Shown: positions 10,869 to 19,736, numbered from the stretch's first letter. The stretch: DNA of 64,000 bases from Microbacterium croceum (GCF_023091245.1 NZ_JAHWXN010000002.1:248001-312000), one strand, 5' to 3'. Numbers and translations are program-made. Notes: a model not told the origin generated them from the sequence alone.

Positions 10869-11627
10869 ATGCCCGCACCGCTCCTGCTGCCCCGCATCGC
10901 CTGGGGCTCCCCCTCGGCTCCGCGCCGCGCCCTGCTCGTGCACGGTCTCGGCTCCTCCGCTGCCCTCATGTGGCGCCTCGGAGACGCGCTGGCCGAAGCC
11001 GGATGGCACACCACCGCCGTCGATCTGCGTGGTCACGGTGACGCACCCCGGGCACTCGACTACTCGGTCGCAGCGTATGGCGCCGACCTCGTGGCGACCC
11101 GCCCCGCCGACGGCGGCAGCTGGGATGCGGTCATCGGCCACTCCCTCGGGGGCGCAGCGAGCACGGTCGCCGCGGCATCCGATGCCGCCTGGACGCGCCG
11201 CCTCGTGCTCATCGATCCGGCCATCCACGTCGACGACCGTGACGCCGCGATCGTGCGCCGGAGCCAGGAGCGGGCATTCGCCGACCCCCGACTCGACGTG
11301 GTGCAGGAGGAGCATCCGCACTGGCACCCGCAAGACCAGGAGCTGAAGGTCGATGCCGTGCTCCGGGCGAGCGCCTGGGCGGTGGAGCAGACCAGCGCCC
11401 AGAACCGGCCCTGGGATGTGCGGGCCGAAGCCGCGGCCCTCTCGATCCCCACGCACGTGCTCGGCGCCGACCCCGCCGTGTACAGCATCTTCACCGGCGA
11501 TCTGGCGGACGAGGTGCTGGCGGCGAATCCGCTGATCACGATGTCGATCGTCGCCGGCGCCGGGCACTCCCTGCACCGCGACAAGCCGGAGGAATCCGTG
11601 CGCCAGCTTCTGGAGGCTCTGACGTGA
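10869..11627 (+). CDS. Alpha/beta hydrolase
   Basis: Alpha/beta-fold hydrolase (about 252 aa). 'LLVHGLGSSAALMWRL' forms the oxyanion-hole region, 'VIGHSLGGAAS' carries the nucleophilic serine, and 'GAGHSLHRDKPE' the catalytic histidine. GTG 10863 two codons upstream is an alternative start. Its stop overlaps the next gene's GTG start (GTGA). The substrate cannot be told from the sequence. Confidence 0.85.
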   Translation: MPAPLLLPRIAWGSPSAPRRALLVHGLGSSAALMWRLGDALAEAGWHTTAVDLRGHGDAPRALDYSVAAYGADLVATRPADGGSWDAVIGHSLGGAASTVAAASDAAWTRRLVLIDPAIHVDDRDAAIVRRSQERAFADPRLDVVQEEHPHWHPQDQELKVDAVLRASAWAVEQTSAQNRPWDVRAEAAALSIPTHVLGADPAVYSIFTGDLADEVLAANPLITMSIVAGAGHSLHRDKPEESVRQLLEALT

Positions 11628-12784
11628 GCGCTTTCGACCCGACCACCTTCCTCCCCGACGACCTGCTGGAGCGGATCCGCGAGCGTGCTCCGCTGCACGA
11701 CCGCGAGAACACGTTCCCGCAACAGGACCTCGACGAGCTCCGCGAGGCGGGATACCTGTCGATCCTCGTGCCGGCCGCGCGCGGGGGTGCCGGTCTCGGT
11801 CTCGCAGAGGCCGCTCTGCTGCAGCAGCGGCTCGCGACGGCTGCCCCGGCCACGGCCCTGGCCATCAACATGCACCTGGTGTGGACGGGCGTCGCGAAGG
11901 TGTTCTCCGACCGCGGCGTGCCGGGGCTGGAGTTCGTGCAGGACGGCGCGGTCGCCGGTGAGGTCTTCGCGTTCGGCATCAGCGAGGGCGGCAACGACCT
12001 CGTGCTCTTCGGCAGCGACACGGATGCCGTGCCCCTCCCCGACGGCGGCTACTCCTTCACCGGCACCAAGATCTTCACGTCGCTGGCCCCCGTATGGACG
12101 CGACTCGGGCTGCATGGCCTCGACACCACGAGCGCGGATGCGCCGAAGCTGGTCTTCGCGTTCGTCGAGCGCACCGATGCGGTCACGACCTCCGAGGATT
12201 GGGACACGCTCGGCATGCGGGCGACCCAGAGCCGCACCACCCGTCTGCACGGCGCGACAGCGGATGCCGCACACGTCGTGCGCCGGATCGATCCCGGTCC
12301 GAACCCCGACCCGATCGTGTTCGGGATCTTCAGCGTGTTCGAGATCCTGCTCGCCTCCGTCTACACCGGCATCGCCCGCCGCGCGCTGGACCTGGCCGTG
12401 CAGACGGCGCACACCCGCCGCTCGAAGAAGACGGGCGCGGCCTACAGCCAGGACCCCGACATCCGCTGGCGCATCGCCGACATGGCCCTCGCCTACGACG
12501 CCCTGCCCCCGCAGATCTCCACCCTCGCACGCGACGTCGACGAGCGCGTCGACAACGGCGCACGGTGGTTCAGCCTGCTCTCGGGCGTCAAGCACCGCGC
12601 CATCACGATGTCCAAGCACGTGGTCGACCAGGCGATGCTGGTCTCCGGCGGCGGCTCGTACTTCTCCTCGAACGAGCTCTCCCGCCTCTACCGCGATGTG
12701 CTGGCGGGGGCGTTCCACCCCTCCGACCCCGAGTCCGCCCATGCCACGGCGGCGGGCGCATGGCTGGGTCCACTCGAATCCTGA
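11624..12784 (+). CDS. Acyl-CoA dehydrogenase family protein
   Basis: Flavoprotein of the acyl-CoA dehydrogenase fold (386 aa). Visible features are an N-terminal helical domain, the middle beta domain with 'FGISEGGNDLVLF' and 'GYSFTGTKIFTSLAP', and the C-terminal helical domain. The C-terminal part 'VSGGGSYFSSNELSRLYRDVLAGAFHPSDPESAHATAAGAWLG' resembles DszC/monooxygenase-like members, so it may be an oxygenase rather than a dehydrogenase. It is coupled to the upstream hydrolase by GTGA. Confidence 0.83.
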   Translation: MSAFDPTTFLPDDLLERIRERAPLHDRENTFPQQDLDELREAGYLSILVPAARGGAGLGLAEAALLQQRLATAAPATALAINMHLVWTGVAKVFSDRGVPGLEFVQDGAVAGEVFAFGISEGGNDLVLFGSDTDAVPLPDGGYSFTGTKIFTSLAPVWTRLGLHGLDTTSADAPKLVFAFVERTDAVTTSEDWDTLGMRATQSRTTRLHGATADAAHVVRRIDPGPNPDPIVFGIFSVFEILLASVYTGIARRALDLAVQTAHTRRSKKTGAAYSQDPDIRWRIADMALAYDALPPQISTLARDVDERVDNGARWFSLLSGVKHRAITMSKHVVDQAMLVSGGGSYFSSNELSRLYRDVLAGAFHPSDPESAHATAAGAWLGPLES

Positions 12785-12805
12785 CCCCTTTCCTGCTGTT
12801 TTCCA

Positions 12806-12841
12806 TAGACTCGGGCAACTCAAAGCGCGAAATCAGTTGCC
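12806..12841 (+). promoter_or_regulatory. Promoter-like site with inverted repeat before Lrp gene
   Basis: A -10-like TAGACT (12806-12811) is followed by GGCAACT (12814-12820) and its inverse AGTTGCC (12835-12841) with a 14-nt spacer. The repeat lies 31 bp before the Lrp-type regulator, where its own operator would be expected. Function is inferred. Confidence 0.4.
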
Positions 12842-12871
12842 GAACGTCGTTGCGGATGCGAAGATCGCACC

Positions 12872-13339
12872 ATGAGCCCGACGAGAAGACACCCCACGCT
12901 GGATGAGGTCTCGAAGACGATCATCGAGCTCCTGCAGGAAGACGGCCGTCGCTCGTACTCCGATATCGGCCGTGTGGTCGGCCTGAGCGAGGCGGCGGTC
13001 CGTCAGCGCGTGCAGCGGCTCACAGAGTCCGGCATCATGCAGATCGTCGCCGTGACCGACCCCATGCAGCTCGGCTTCCACCGCCAGGCCATGATCGGCA
13101 TCCGCGTCTCCGGCGATGCACGCCGGGTCGCCGAGGCGGTCGCCGCGATCGAGGCGATCGACTACGTCGTCATCACCGTGGGCGCCTTCGACGTGCTCGC
13201 CGAGGTCGTCTGCGAGGACGACGAAGACCTGCTCTCGCTGATCAACGACGTCATCCGTCCGATCGAGGGGGTTCTCTCGACCGAGACCTTCATCTACGCC
13301 AAGCTGCAGAAGCAGCTCTACAACTGGGGGACCAGATGA
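12872..13339 (+). CDS. Lrp/AsnC-family regulator
   Basis: Feast/famine regulator (155 aa) with an N-terminal winged HTH ('DEVSKTIIELLQEDGRRSYSDIGRVVGLSEAAVRQRVQRL', shown here only as the start and end of the helix set) and a C-terminal RAM ligand domain beginning 'MQIVAVTDPMQLGFHRQAMIG'. Its stop overlaps the aminotransferase start (ATGA), so it almost certainly senses an amino acid or amine handled by that enzyme. Confidence 0.93.
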   Translation: MSPTRRHPTLDEVSKTIIELLQEDGRRSYSDIGRVVGLSEAAVRQRVQRLTESGIMQIVAVTDPMQLGFHRQAMIGIRVSGDARRVAEAVAAIEAIDYVVITVGAFDVLAEVVCEDDEDLLSLINDVIRPIEGVLSTETFIYAKLQKQLYNWGTR

Positions 13340-14721
13340 GCACCACACGCAACGAAGCCGAACTCCAGGCGATGGCCAAAGACCACCTCTGGATGCATTT
13401 CACCCGGCAGTCCACGATGGAGAAGTCCGGTGTGCCGATCATCGTCAAGGGTGATGGGCACCACATCTGGGACTCGAAGGGCAAGCAGTACTTCGATGGT
13501 CTCGCCGGCCTCTTCGTGGTCAACGCCGGACACGGTCGCACCCGACTCGCGGAAGCCGCCGCGAAGCAGGCGTCGGAGCTGGCGTTCTTCCCGCTGTGGT
13601 CCTACGCGCATCCGGCCGCCATCGAGCTCGCCGACCGCCTCGCCGATGAGGCGCCGGGCGACCTGAACCGCGTCTTCTTCTCGACCGGAGGCGGCGAGGC
13701 CGTCGAGACCGCGTTCAAGCTCGCCAAGCACTACTGGAAGCTGATGGGCAAGCCCACCAAGCACAAGGTGATCTCCCGCTCGGTCGCCTATCACGGCACC
13801 CCGCAAGGTGCTCTCGCCATCACCGGCATCCCGGCGATGAAGTCCATGTTCGAGCCCGTGACCCCCGGTGGCTTCCGCGTGCCGAACACCAACTTCTACC
13901 GCGCGGCGGAGATGGGTGGACCGGCGGATGATCTCGAGGCCTTCGGCCGTTGGGCGGCGGACCGCATCGAGGAGATGATCCTCTTCGAAGGCGCAGACAC
14001 GGTCGCCGCGGTCTTCCTGGAGCCTGTGCAGAACTCCGGCGGCTGTTTCCCGCCCCCTCCCGGCTACTTCGCCCGCGTGCGAGAGATCTGCGACCGCCAC
14101 GACGTACTGCTCGTCTCCGACGAGGTCATCTGCGCGTTCGGACGCCTCGGGCACACGTTCGCGTGCACGGGCCTCGGCTACGTGCCCGACATGATCACGT
14201 GCGCCAAGGGCATGACGAGCGGATACTCGCCCATCGGCGCCACGATCGTCAGCGACCGCATCTACGAGCCCTTCTCGAAGGGCGACATGTCGTTCCCGCA
14301 CGGCTACACGTTCGGCGGCCACCCGGTCTCCGCGGCCGTCGCGCTCGAGAACCTCGCCATCTTCGACGAGGAGGGCCTGAACCAGCGGGTGCGCGAGAAC
14401 TCTCCGCTGTTCCGCGCCGAGCTCGAGAAGCTCCTCGACATCCCGATCGTCGGCGACGTGCGCGGCGACGGCTACTTCTTCGGCATCGAGCTGGTGAAGG
14501 ACAAGGCCACCAAGGAGACGTTCGACGATGACGAGTCGGAGCGGCTGCTACGCGGCTTCCTCTCCCCTGCCCTGTTCGAAGCCGGCCTGTACTGCCGCGC
14601 GGATGACCGGGGCGACCCCGTGATCCAGCTCGCACCGCCGCTCACGATCGGTCAGCCGGAGTTCCGCGAGATCGAGCAGATCCTGCGCGACGTGCTCACC
14701 CGGGCCCAGTCCGTGCTCTGA
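13336..14721 (+). CDS. Class III omega-aminotransferase
   Basis: PLP enzyme (461 aa) of the omega-amino acid/diamine:pyruvate transaminase group. The cofactor aspartate is in 'LLVSDEVICAFGRLG' and the PLP-binding lysine in 'DMITCAKGMTSGYSPIGA'; 'FFSTGGGEAVETAFKLAKHYW' holds the phosphate-binding turn. The 'WxHFTRQS' start and 'SVAYHGTPQGALAITGIP' are typical of putrescine, beta-alanine or GABA transaminases. Substrate is not resolved. It is translated together with the Lrp regulator. Confidence 0.92.
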   Translation: MSTTRNEAELQAMAKDHLWMHFTRQSTMEKSGVPIIVKGDGHHIWDSKGKQYFDGLAGLFVVNAGHGRTRLAEAAAKQASELAFFPLWSYAHPAAIELADRLADEAPGDLNRVFFSTGGGEAVETAFKLAKHYWKLMGKPTKHKVISRSVAYHGTPQGALAITGIPAMKSMFEPVTPGGFRVPNTNFYRAAEMGGPADDLEAFGRWAADRIEEMILFEGADTVAAVFLEPVQNSGGCFPPPPGYFARVREICDRHDVLLVSDEVICAFGRLGHTFACTGLGYVPDMITCAKGMTSGYSPIGATIVSDRIYEPFSKGDMSFPHGYTFGGHPVSAAVALENLAIFDEEGLNQRVRENSPLFRAELEKLLDIPIVGDVRGDGYFFGIELVKDKATKETFDDDESERLLRGFLSPALFEAGLYCRADDRGDPVIQLAPPLTIGQPEFREIEQILRDVLTRAQSVL

Positions 14722-14734
14722 ACGCCCGCACGCG

Positions 14735-15124
14735 CTACGGTCCCTCGTCCTCCGCTGCGGGGACGAGGGACTTCAGGATCGTCGCCTGACGGACGAGGAA
14801 CGCCCGTTCGTCGAGCCTCTTGCGACGCAGCCACGAGGTGACCTCGCTGTTGTTCTTGCTGGCGTTGCACGACGCACACGCCGGCACCACATTTTCGAGG
14901 GTGTATCTTCCGCCGCGGGAGACGGGCATGATGCAATCGCGCTGCAGCGCCGGTGCCGGGTTCTGGCAATAGGCACAGCCCTCCCAGGCGTCCATCAGCG
15001 CCTGCCACTGATCGGGAGTGAGATCGTTGTCCACCCGCGACAGTCGATTCTGCCTCCGACGCGCATAGCGCGTGCGGGCAGCTGGCGTGCGCGCGGACGC
15101 GGGGACTTTGCGACGGGCAGGCAT
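14735..15124 (-). CDS. Small HNH endonuclease domain protein
   Basis: Basic 129-aa protein with an HNH zinc-finger nuclease motif: 'CAYCQNPAPALQRDCIMPVSRGG' (Cys pair, then I-M in place of the usual D-H) and 'ENVVPACASCNASKNN' (Asn and second Cys pair). In most HNH enzymes the first box reads DHxxP; here the His position appears to be Met (CIMPVSRGG), so catalysis may be altered. Start ATG 15124 was chosen over a longer frame because the upstream part is compositionally unlike protein. It is convergent with the aminotransferase. Confidence 0.75.
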   Translation of the reverse strand: MPARRKVPASARTPAARTRYARRRQNRLSRVDNDLTPDQWQALMDAWEGCAYCQNPAPALQRDCIMPVSRGGRYTLENVVPACASCNASKNNSEVTSWLRRKRLDERAFLVRQATILKSLVPAAEDEGP

Positions 15125-15171
15125 GGGCTCACGGTACCGCGGCGGGCGGGGGATGTTGCGGTGTGAACCGC

Positions 15172-16005
15172 TCAGTTCCGATTGTGCCCGAGGGCCCGGG
15201 AGACCAGCACCTGTTTCCAATAGGTCTCGCGGTCGATCACATGATCGTCGTCTGTGCGCATCGACCAGAACTCCAGCAGAGCGAATCGCATCGTCGTTCG
15301 GAAATACTCTTCGCCCGTCGCCGCGAGGTGAGCTTTCAGCCCGACGTTGTCTCCGTGGAGGGTGAGCGCGTAGTGGGACCAGCGTTGCCAGATCCCCGTG
15401 TCGCCGTAGGCAGAGCCGACGTAGGGTTCGCCTGTCACCGTGTCGTGGATGACATAGACACCCTTCATGTGCTCCAACGCGATACGCCAGTCAGGACGGC
15501 CCTGCTTCACGATCGTCTGGATCTCGCCCAGCGAATGATCGATGCGATCGTGCCCCGGGAAGGGGATGCCGACGAACGGTTCCTCGGCAATCGACGCAAC
15601 CGTCATGTCGCCGAGACATGCCTCCATGTTCCGACGGCGGTTGCGGCCCGTGAGCGCCACGCGCACGAAGAGCCTCTTGATATAGGGGCCCATGAGGTCT
15701 TGCCGAAGGATGACGTCGTAGGAATGCTGTCGTGGCTCGGGGCGACGGCCCACCACTTCCCAGATCCCGCCGAACAACCACAGCGTCGGATCGCGTCGGT
15801 CCTGTGCGAGAGAGAAGATGAACTGCCGGTTGAAGTCGTCGTTCACGTTGCGCCATGAATTCCACCGCTGCCACTGATCGGGGTCGTTGCCGAGCGCGTC
15901 GATCGGAAAGGACTCACCATTGAAAACGGCGAAATGGAGCTTGACTCGCGTCGGATCGAACCCTGGCGGCAGTAGCGTCTCGAGCAGGATCGGGTCCATG
16001 GTCAC
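15172..16005 (-). CDS. GIY-YIG nuclease domain protein
   Basis: 277-aa protein with a C-terminal GIY-YIG domain (about residues 175-270): 'KGVYVIHDTVTGEPYVGSAY' supplies GVY and YVG, 'GIWQRWSHYA' the Arg region, and 'DRETYWKQVLVSRALGHN' the metal-binding Glu and trailing Asn. The first 170 residues form a domain I do not recognise. Codon use looks less GC-biased than the neighbours. It sits between another nuclease gene and tRNA-Ala, a common site for mobile or defence genes; its function is unknown. Confidence 0.75.
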   Translation of the reverse strand: MTMDPILLETLLPPGFDPTRVKLHFAVFNGESFPIDALGNDPDQWQRWNSWRNVNDDFNRQFIFSLAQDRRDPTLWLFGGIWEVVGRRPEPRQHSYDVILRQDLMGPYIKRLFVRVALTGRNRRRNMEACLGDMTVASIAEEPFVGIPFPGHDRIDHSLGEIQTIVKQGRPDWRIALEHMKGVYVIHDTVTGEPYVGSAYGDTGIWQRWSHYALTLHGDNVGLKAHLAATGEEYFRTTMRFALLEFWSMRTDDDHVIDRETYWKQVLVSRALGHNRN

Positions 16006-16150
16006 AGGCTAGTGCGGACGATGGAGAGAGCTGGCGTCATTTCGACGAGACTGACCATTGGCCGTGCTTGTCTCGTTGAGGATGCAAGAACGAGGCTCTA
16101 TAGCGGCTCGCAGCCACAGCGGGGCGGCCAGATGCGCACACGGAAACGAC

Positions 16151-16192
16151 GACGGCCGACCAGTCATGATCTCTCATGCCCGATCGGCCGTC
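16151..16192 (-). terminator. Hairpin downstream of tRNA-Ala
   Basis: GACGGCCGA (16151-16159) pairs with TCGGCCGTC (16184-16192), starting 8 bp past the tRNA 3' end on the minus strand, and is followed on that strand by GTCGTCGTTT. It probably ends the tRNA transcript. Confidence 0.55.
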
Positions 16193-16199
16193 CTCTCGG

Positions 16200-16272
16200 T
16201 GGACCTAAGGGGATTCGAACCCCTGACCTCCTCGATGCGAACGAGGCGCGCTACCAACTGCGCCATAGGCCC
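16200..16272 (-). tRNA. tRNA-Ala (anticodon CGC)
   Basis: Minus-strand cloverleaf of 73 nt. The acceptor stem GGGCCTA/TAGGTCC includes the G3-U70 pair, the alanine identity element. The anticodon stem-loop is CCTCG-TTCGCAT-CGAGG with anticodon CGC, and the T arm is AGGGG-TTCGAAT-CCCCT. CCA is not encoded. Confidence 0.97.
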
Positions 16273-16322
16273 GTGAACACCTCTACGCTATCACGACGGA
16301 AGAGGGGTCCGCGTCACACCGA

Positions 16323-17171
16323 TCACCCGGCGGCACGTCGGGAGAGCAGCTCCCTCACGTGGTCTTCGATCTCCGCATCGTCCACGAAACCCATCCGGGC
16401 GTACGGAGATGAGGAGGCGGCCGGCAGGGCCACCGGGGCCTCCGGAGCCATCTCCTCGGCACGCGCACGGAGTGCGGCGATGCGGGCGGCCTTGCGCCGT
16501 TCTTCCTGCGCCTCGATCTCGGCCTGCGCAACCTGTGCGCGCGATCCGGCGACCGACACCATGGGCTCGGGCAGCGGACGCGGGGTCCAGGTGGCACGGC
16601 CCTGATCATGGAGTTCCGGAGCAACGCGCTCGGTCTGCGGCTCTGCGACCTGCTGCGGGCGCCTGACGGATCGCGCGGCCACCGCTGCCATCCGCTGCAG
16701 GGCGAGCCCGGAGACGAGCACGAGCGCGCCTCCGACCCAGAGCAGCAGCTGCGCACCGGTCGCGATGATCTGCCACACACCGAGGCCCGCGAGAGCGAGC
16801 CCGAGGAGCACCATGGTGGTCGCCGTCGCACGCACGCGACGACGAGCGCGCGCCTGGCGCACCACCGGATCAGCCCTGGTGGCGGCGAGCTCGTTGCGGA
16901 GCGCTTCGAGCTCGGCGGCCTCCCGCTCGGACTGCACGCGCTTGGCCAACTTCTGCTGCGCGAGCGCGGTGCGGGCGTTCAACTCGAAACGCACCTCTCC
17001 CGGTGTCTCACTGGTCTCGGCGAGCACGCGGAGCGCCTGGTTCAGCCGCACGGCGTTGCGCTCCGCGGCGTTGTACTGGAAGCGACCGCGCCAGGAGGGC
17101 AGCAGGTACAGCATCCAGAGGAGCACAGCGACGAGCACGATCACTCCCCCGCTCAGCACCGGCCCGTCCAT
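16323..17171 (-). CDS. Conserved membrane protein (Rv0996-like position)
   Basis: 282-aa protein with an N-terminal membrane helix (residues about 8-26), a charged coiled-coil stretch rich in Ala/Glu/Arg (about 60-110), two further helices (about 115-160), and a cytoplasmic Glu/Ala-rich tail with 'AEIEAQEERRKAARIAALRARAEEM'. I do not know its function. It follows the RimJ-like gene, the same place as the membrane protein Rv0996 in Mycobacterium tuberculosis, so it is probably an ortholog in position. Confidence 0.75.
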   Translation of the reverse strand: MDGPVLSGGVIVLVAVLLWMLYLLPSWRGRFQYNAAERNAVRLNQALRVLAETSETPGEVRFELNARTALAQQKLAKRVQSEREAAELEALRNELAATRADPVVRQARARRRVRATATTMVLLGLALAGLGVWQIIATGAQLLLWVGGALVLVSGLALQRMAAVAARSVRRPQQVAEPQTERVAPELHDQGRATWTPRPLPEPMVSVAGSRAQVAQAEIEAQEERRKAARIAALRARAEEMAPEAPVALPAASSSPYARMGFVDDAEIEDHVRELLSRRAAG

Positions 17172-17243
17172 ACCGACAAAGCTACGGGTTCCCGAGCCTT
17201 CCGAACGCGCAGTCGGCGCGTGTCGCGGGGAGTCGGCGTCGGA

Positions 17244-17873
17244 TCAGAGACTCAGACGGTCAGCGGGAGGCACCGTCGACGCGTCGGGAGGCACCTGACC
17301 GTTCAGCCAACGCGCCAGAACTCCCTGCGGAACGTCCTCCCGGGTGAGCGCGAAGGCATAGTGATCCCGCCAGTCCCCATCGATGTGGATGTAGCGACGC
17401 CGCAGCCCCTCGTAGCGGAACCCCAGCTTCTGCACCACGCGCAGGCTCGCCACGTTCTCGGGGCGGATGCAGATCTCCATCCGGTGCAGTCCGTACTCGG
17501 TGAAGCAGGCATCGGTCGCGAGCGCGACGGCCGTGGGGGTGATCCCCCGGCCGGCGAAACGCTCGCTCACCCAGTAGCCGATGGTGGCCGAGCACAGCGA
17601 GCCGCGAGCAACACCCCACACGTTCAGCTGACCGGCGACCTCGCCGTCGTACTCCATGACGAACGGGTAGCCGGCACCGTCCTTGTACTGCTGAAGGAGT
17701 CGCCGGATGCTCAGGCGCATGTCGAACGAGACGCTCCCGTAGGGAACCGTCGCCTCCCACCGCTGCAGCCATGACCGGTTGGTCAGCAGCTCGTGCTGCA
17801 GCGGACGTGCGTCCTTCGAGCGGATGAGCCGCAGCTCGATCGCCCCGTGCCTGATGCCTGCCGTCAGATCCAT
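17244..17873 (-). CDS. GNAT acetyltransferase, RimJ/RimL-like
   Basis: N-acetyltransferase (209 aa) of the RimJ subfamily. The acetyl-CoA binding region 'GYWVSERFAGRGITPTAVAL' and 'GLHRMEICIRPENVASLRVVQKLGFRYEG' are the usual A and B motifs. Likely targets are ribosomal-protein or other N-termini, but this is not shown. It lies 27 bp after galU in the same direction, as in the mycobacterial galU-moeA-rimJ cluster; moeA is missing here. Confidence 0.88.
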   Translation of the reverse strand: MDLTAGIRHGAIELRLIRSKDARPLQHELLTNRSWLQRWEATVPYGSVSFDMRLSIRRLLQQYKDGAGYPFVMEYDGEVAGQLNVWGVARGSLCSATIGYWVSERFAGRGITPTAVALATDACFTEYGLHRMEICIRPENVASLRVVQKLGFRYEGLRRRYIHIDGDWRDHYAFALTREDVPQGVLARWLNGQVPPDASTVPPADRLSL

Positions 17874-17900
17874 CGCGCGCCCCGACGCCCGCAGAGTCGC

Positions 17901-18788
17901 CTACAGGCGTTCCGCGAACTCCTTCAACCACGGCCGCAACTCGGGGCCGAGGTCCTCACGGTCGGAGGCGAGCTGCACGATCGCCTTGATGTAGTCGACA
18001 CGGTCACCCGTGTCGTAACGCCGACCGCGGAAGATCACGCCCACCACACCGGGGCCGTCGGGGTCTGCCGCCATCTCCTGCAGCGCATCCGTCAACTGGA
18101 TCTCGCCGCCCTTGCCCGGCTCGGTGCGCTCGAGGATCTCGAACACCGAGGCGGGGAGCACGTAGCGTCCGATCACGGCGAGGTTGGAAGGAGCATCTTC
18201 CTGCGCGGGCTTCTCGACGAGTCCGGTCACGCGGACCGACTCAGAGCCGTCGATCGGCTCCACGGCGGCGGCGCCGTACATGTGGATGTTGGAGGGGTCG
18301 ACCTCCATCAGAGCGATCACCGCGGCGCCGCTGCGCTCGTGCTCGGCGATCATGTCGGTCAGCAGCGGGTCGCGCTCATCGATGAGGTCATCGCCCAGCA
18401 GCACCGCGAACGAACTGTCGCCGACGTGCGTGCGGGCGCGCAGCACCGCGTGCCCGAGCCCCTTCGGCTCACCCTGACGCACGAAATGGATGTCGGCGAT
18501 GTCGCTCGACTTCATGACGCGCTCGAGGCGGCCCGTGTCGCCCTTCTCCATGAGCTTCACCTCGAGCTCCGGCACGGAGTCGAAGTGGTTGGAGATGGCG
18601 TTCTTGTTGCGGCCGATGATGACCAGGATGTCGTCGATGCCCGCTTCCGCCGCCTCTTCGACGACATACTGGATGGCCGGCTTGTCGACGACCGGGAGCA
18701 TCTCCTTCGGCATCGCCTTGGTGGCTGGCAGGAATCGAGTCCCCAGGCCTGCGGCAGGAATGACGGCCTTGATCTTCTGCGTACCCAT
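17901..18788 (-). CDS. galU: UTP-glucose-1-phosphate uridylyltransferase
   Basis: Makes UDP-glucose for cell-wall glycans and exopolysaccharide (295 aa). The nucleotide-binding N-terminus reads 'KAVIPAAGLGTRFLPATKA' followed by 'MPKEMLPVVDKPAIQY'; 'LGHAVLRARTHVGDSSFAVLLGDDL' and 'GRYVLPASVFEILERTEPGKGGEIQLTDAL' are standard GalU blocks. It is divergent from the 5-FTHF cyclo-ligase. It could supply the polysaccharide locus at 55-64 kb. Confidence 0.97.
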   Translation of the reverse strand: MGTQKIKAVIPAAGLGTRFLPATKAMPKEMLPVVDKPAIQYVVEEAAEAGIDDILVIIGRNKNAISNHFDSVPELEVKLMEKGDTGRLERVMKSSDIADIHFVRQGEPKGLGHAVLRARTHVGDSSFAVLLGDDLIDERDPLLTDMIAEHERSGAAVIALMEVDPSNIHMYGAAAVEPIDGSESVRVTGLVEKPAQEDAPSNLAVIGRYVLPASVFEILERTEPGKGGEIQLTDALQEMAADPDGPGVVGVIFRGRRYDTGDRVDYIKAIVQLASDREDLGPELRPWLKEFAERL

Positions 18789-18829
18789 CCCCTCAGCCTA
18801 GTGGTGGGCACCCCCGTAGACTCGGAGGC

Positions 18830-19426
18830 ATGTCGAACGACGTCGAGCATGCCAAGCGCGCACTCCGCGCCGAACTGCGCGAGCGCCGCGGACTGCTCTC
18901 CGAGGCACAGCGCGAAGCGGCGGCCGCAGCGATCGGCGAACGTCTGGATGCCCTGATCGACGAACTCGGCGCCCGGTCCATCTCCTGCTTCCTCTCCACC
19001 CTGAGCGAACCCGGCACCCGGGAGTTCGTGACCAGAGCCGTACGCCGAGGGATCCGGGTGCTGCTCCCGATCACGCGCGCCGACGGACTGCTGGACTGGG
19101 CCGTCGCAACCGATGACGACGCGACGACCGAGGGGCTGTACGGACTTCCGGAGCCCACCGGCGAGGTGCTCGGGCCCATCGCCGTGAACGATGTCGACCT
19201 GATGATCGTCCCCGCAGCGGCCGTCGACCGATCGGGCATGCGGATGGGGTGGGGCCGCGGCTACTTCGACAAGACCATCGGTTCCATGGAGAAGTGCCCT
19301 CCTGTCTACGCAGTCATCTATGATTCCGAGATACTCGACTCCCTGCCCCGAGAGGTGCACGACCAGCCGGTGGACGGCGTCGTCACCCCGTCGCAGACTC
19401 TGAACCTGTCGCCGTCGCGACGCTGA
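18830..19426 (+). CDS. 5-formyltetrahydrofolate cyclo-ligase
   Basis: ATP-dependent enzyme (198 aa) returning 5-formyl-THF to the folate pool. 'KRALRAELRERRGLLS' is the usual N-terminus, and 'DLMIVPAAAVDRSGMRMGWGRGYFDK' contains the conserved ATP-binding 'GxGxGYYD'-type motif. It is divergent from galU across 41 bp and is followed by fmdB 13 bp later. Confidence 0.93.
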   Translation: MSNDVEHAKRALRAELRERRGLLSEAQREAAAAAIGERLDALIDELGARSISCFLSTLSEPGTREFVTRAVRRGIRVLLPITRADGLLDWAVATDDDATTEGLYGLPEPTGEVLGPIAVNDVDLMIVPAAAVDRSGMRMGWGRGYFDKTIGSMEKCPPVYAVIYDSEILDSLPREVHDQPVDGVVTPSQTLNLSPSRR

Positions 19427-19439
19427 CCCTGAGGACGAA

Positions 19440-19712
19440 ATGCCCACTTACGCCTATGCCTGCACATCGTGCGGACACCAGTTCGATGCCGTGCAGAGCT
19501 TCTCTGACGACGCTCTCTCGGTCTGCCCCGAGTGCGGTGGCGCCCTGCGCAAGCAGTACGGCTCGATCGGGGTGACCTTCAACGGCTCCGGTTTCTATCG
19601 CACCGACTCGCGCGCCAAGACTGGCGGATCGAAGGATGCTTCGGCATCATCGAAGACGGAGTCGACGACGAGCGCCAAACCGGCGGCTGCATCGAGTTCC
19701 GCCTCTTCCTGA
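19440..19712 (+). CDS. FmdB-type zinc-ribbon protein
   Basis: 90-aa protein with an N-terminal zinc ribbon: C8-x2-C11 in 'YACTSCGHQFD' and a second Cys pair in 'CPECGGALRKQYG', followed by 'GVTFNGSGFYRTDSR', and a Ser/Ala-rich tail. The same gene (Rv0991c) accompanies the cyclo-ligase in mycobacteria, where it acts as a redox-regulated chaperone; that role is transferred by analogy. Confidence 0.9.
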   Translation: MPTYAYACTSCGHQFDAVQSFSDDALSVCPECGGALRKQYGSIGVTFNGSGFYRTDSRAKTGGSKDASASSKTESTTSAKPAAASSSASS

Positions 19713-19736
19713 GGTCCCGATCTGCTGGGGGTCCCC

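Noticed and set aside
16200..16272. Integration site in tRNA-Ala
   Set aside because: I found no second copy of the tRNA 3' end and no integrase in the window, so only the possibility is noted.
17244..18788. moeA between galU and the rimJ-like gene as in mycobacteria
   Set aside because: The gap is only 27 bp; moeA is absent here.
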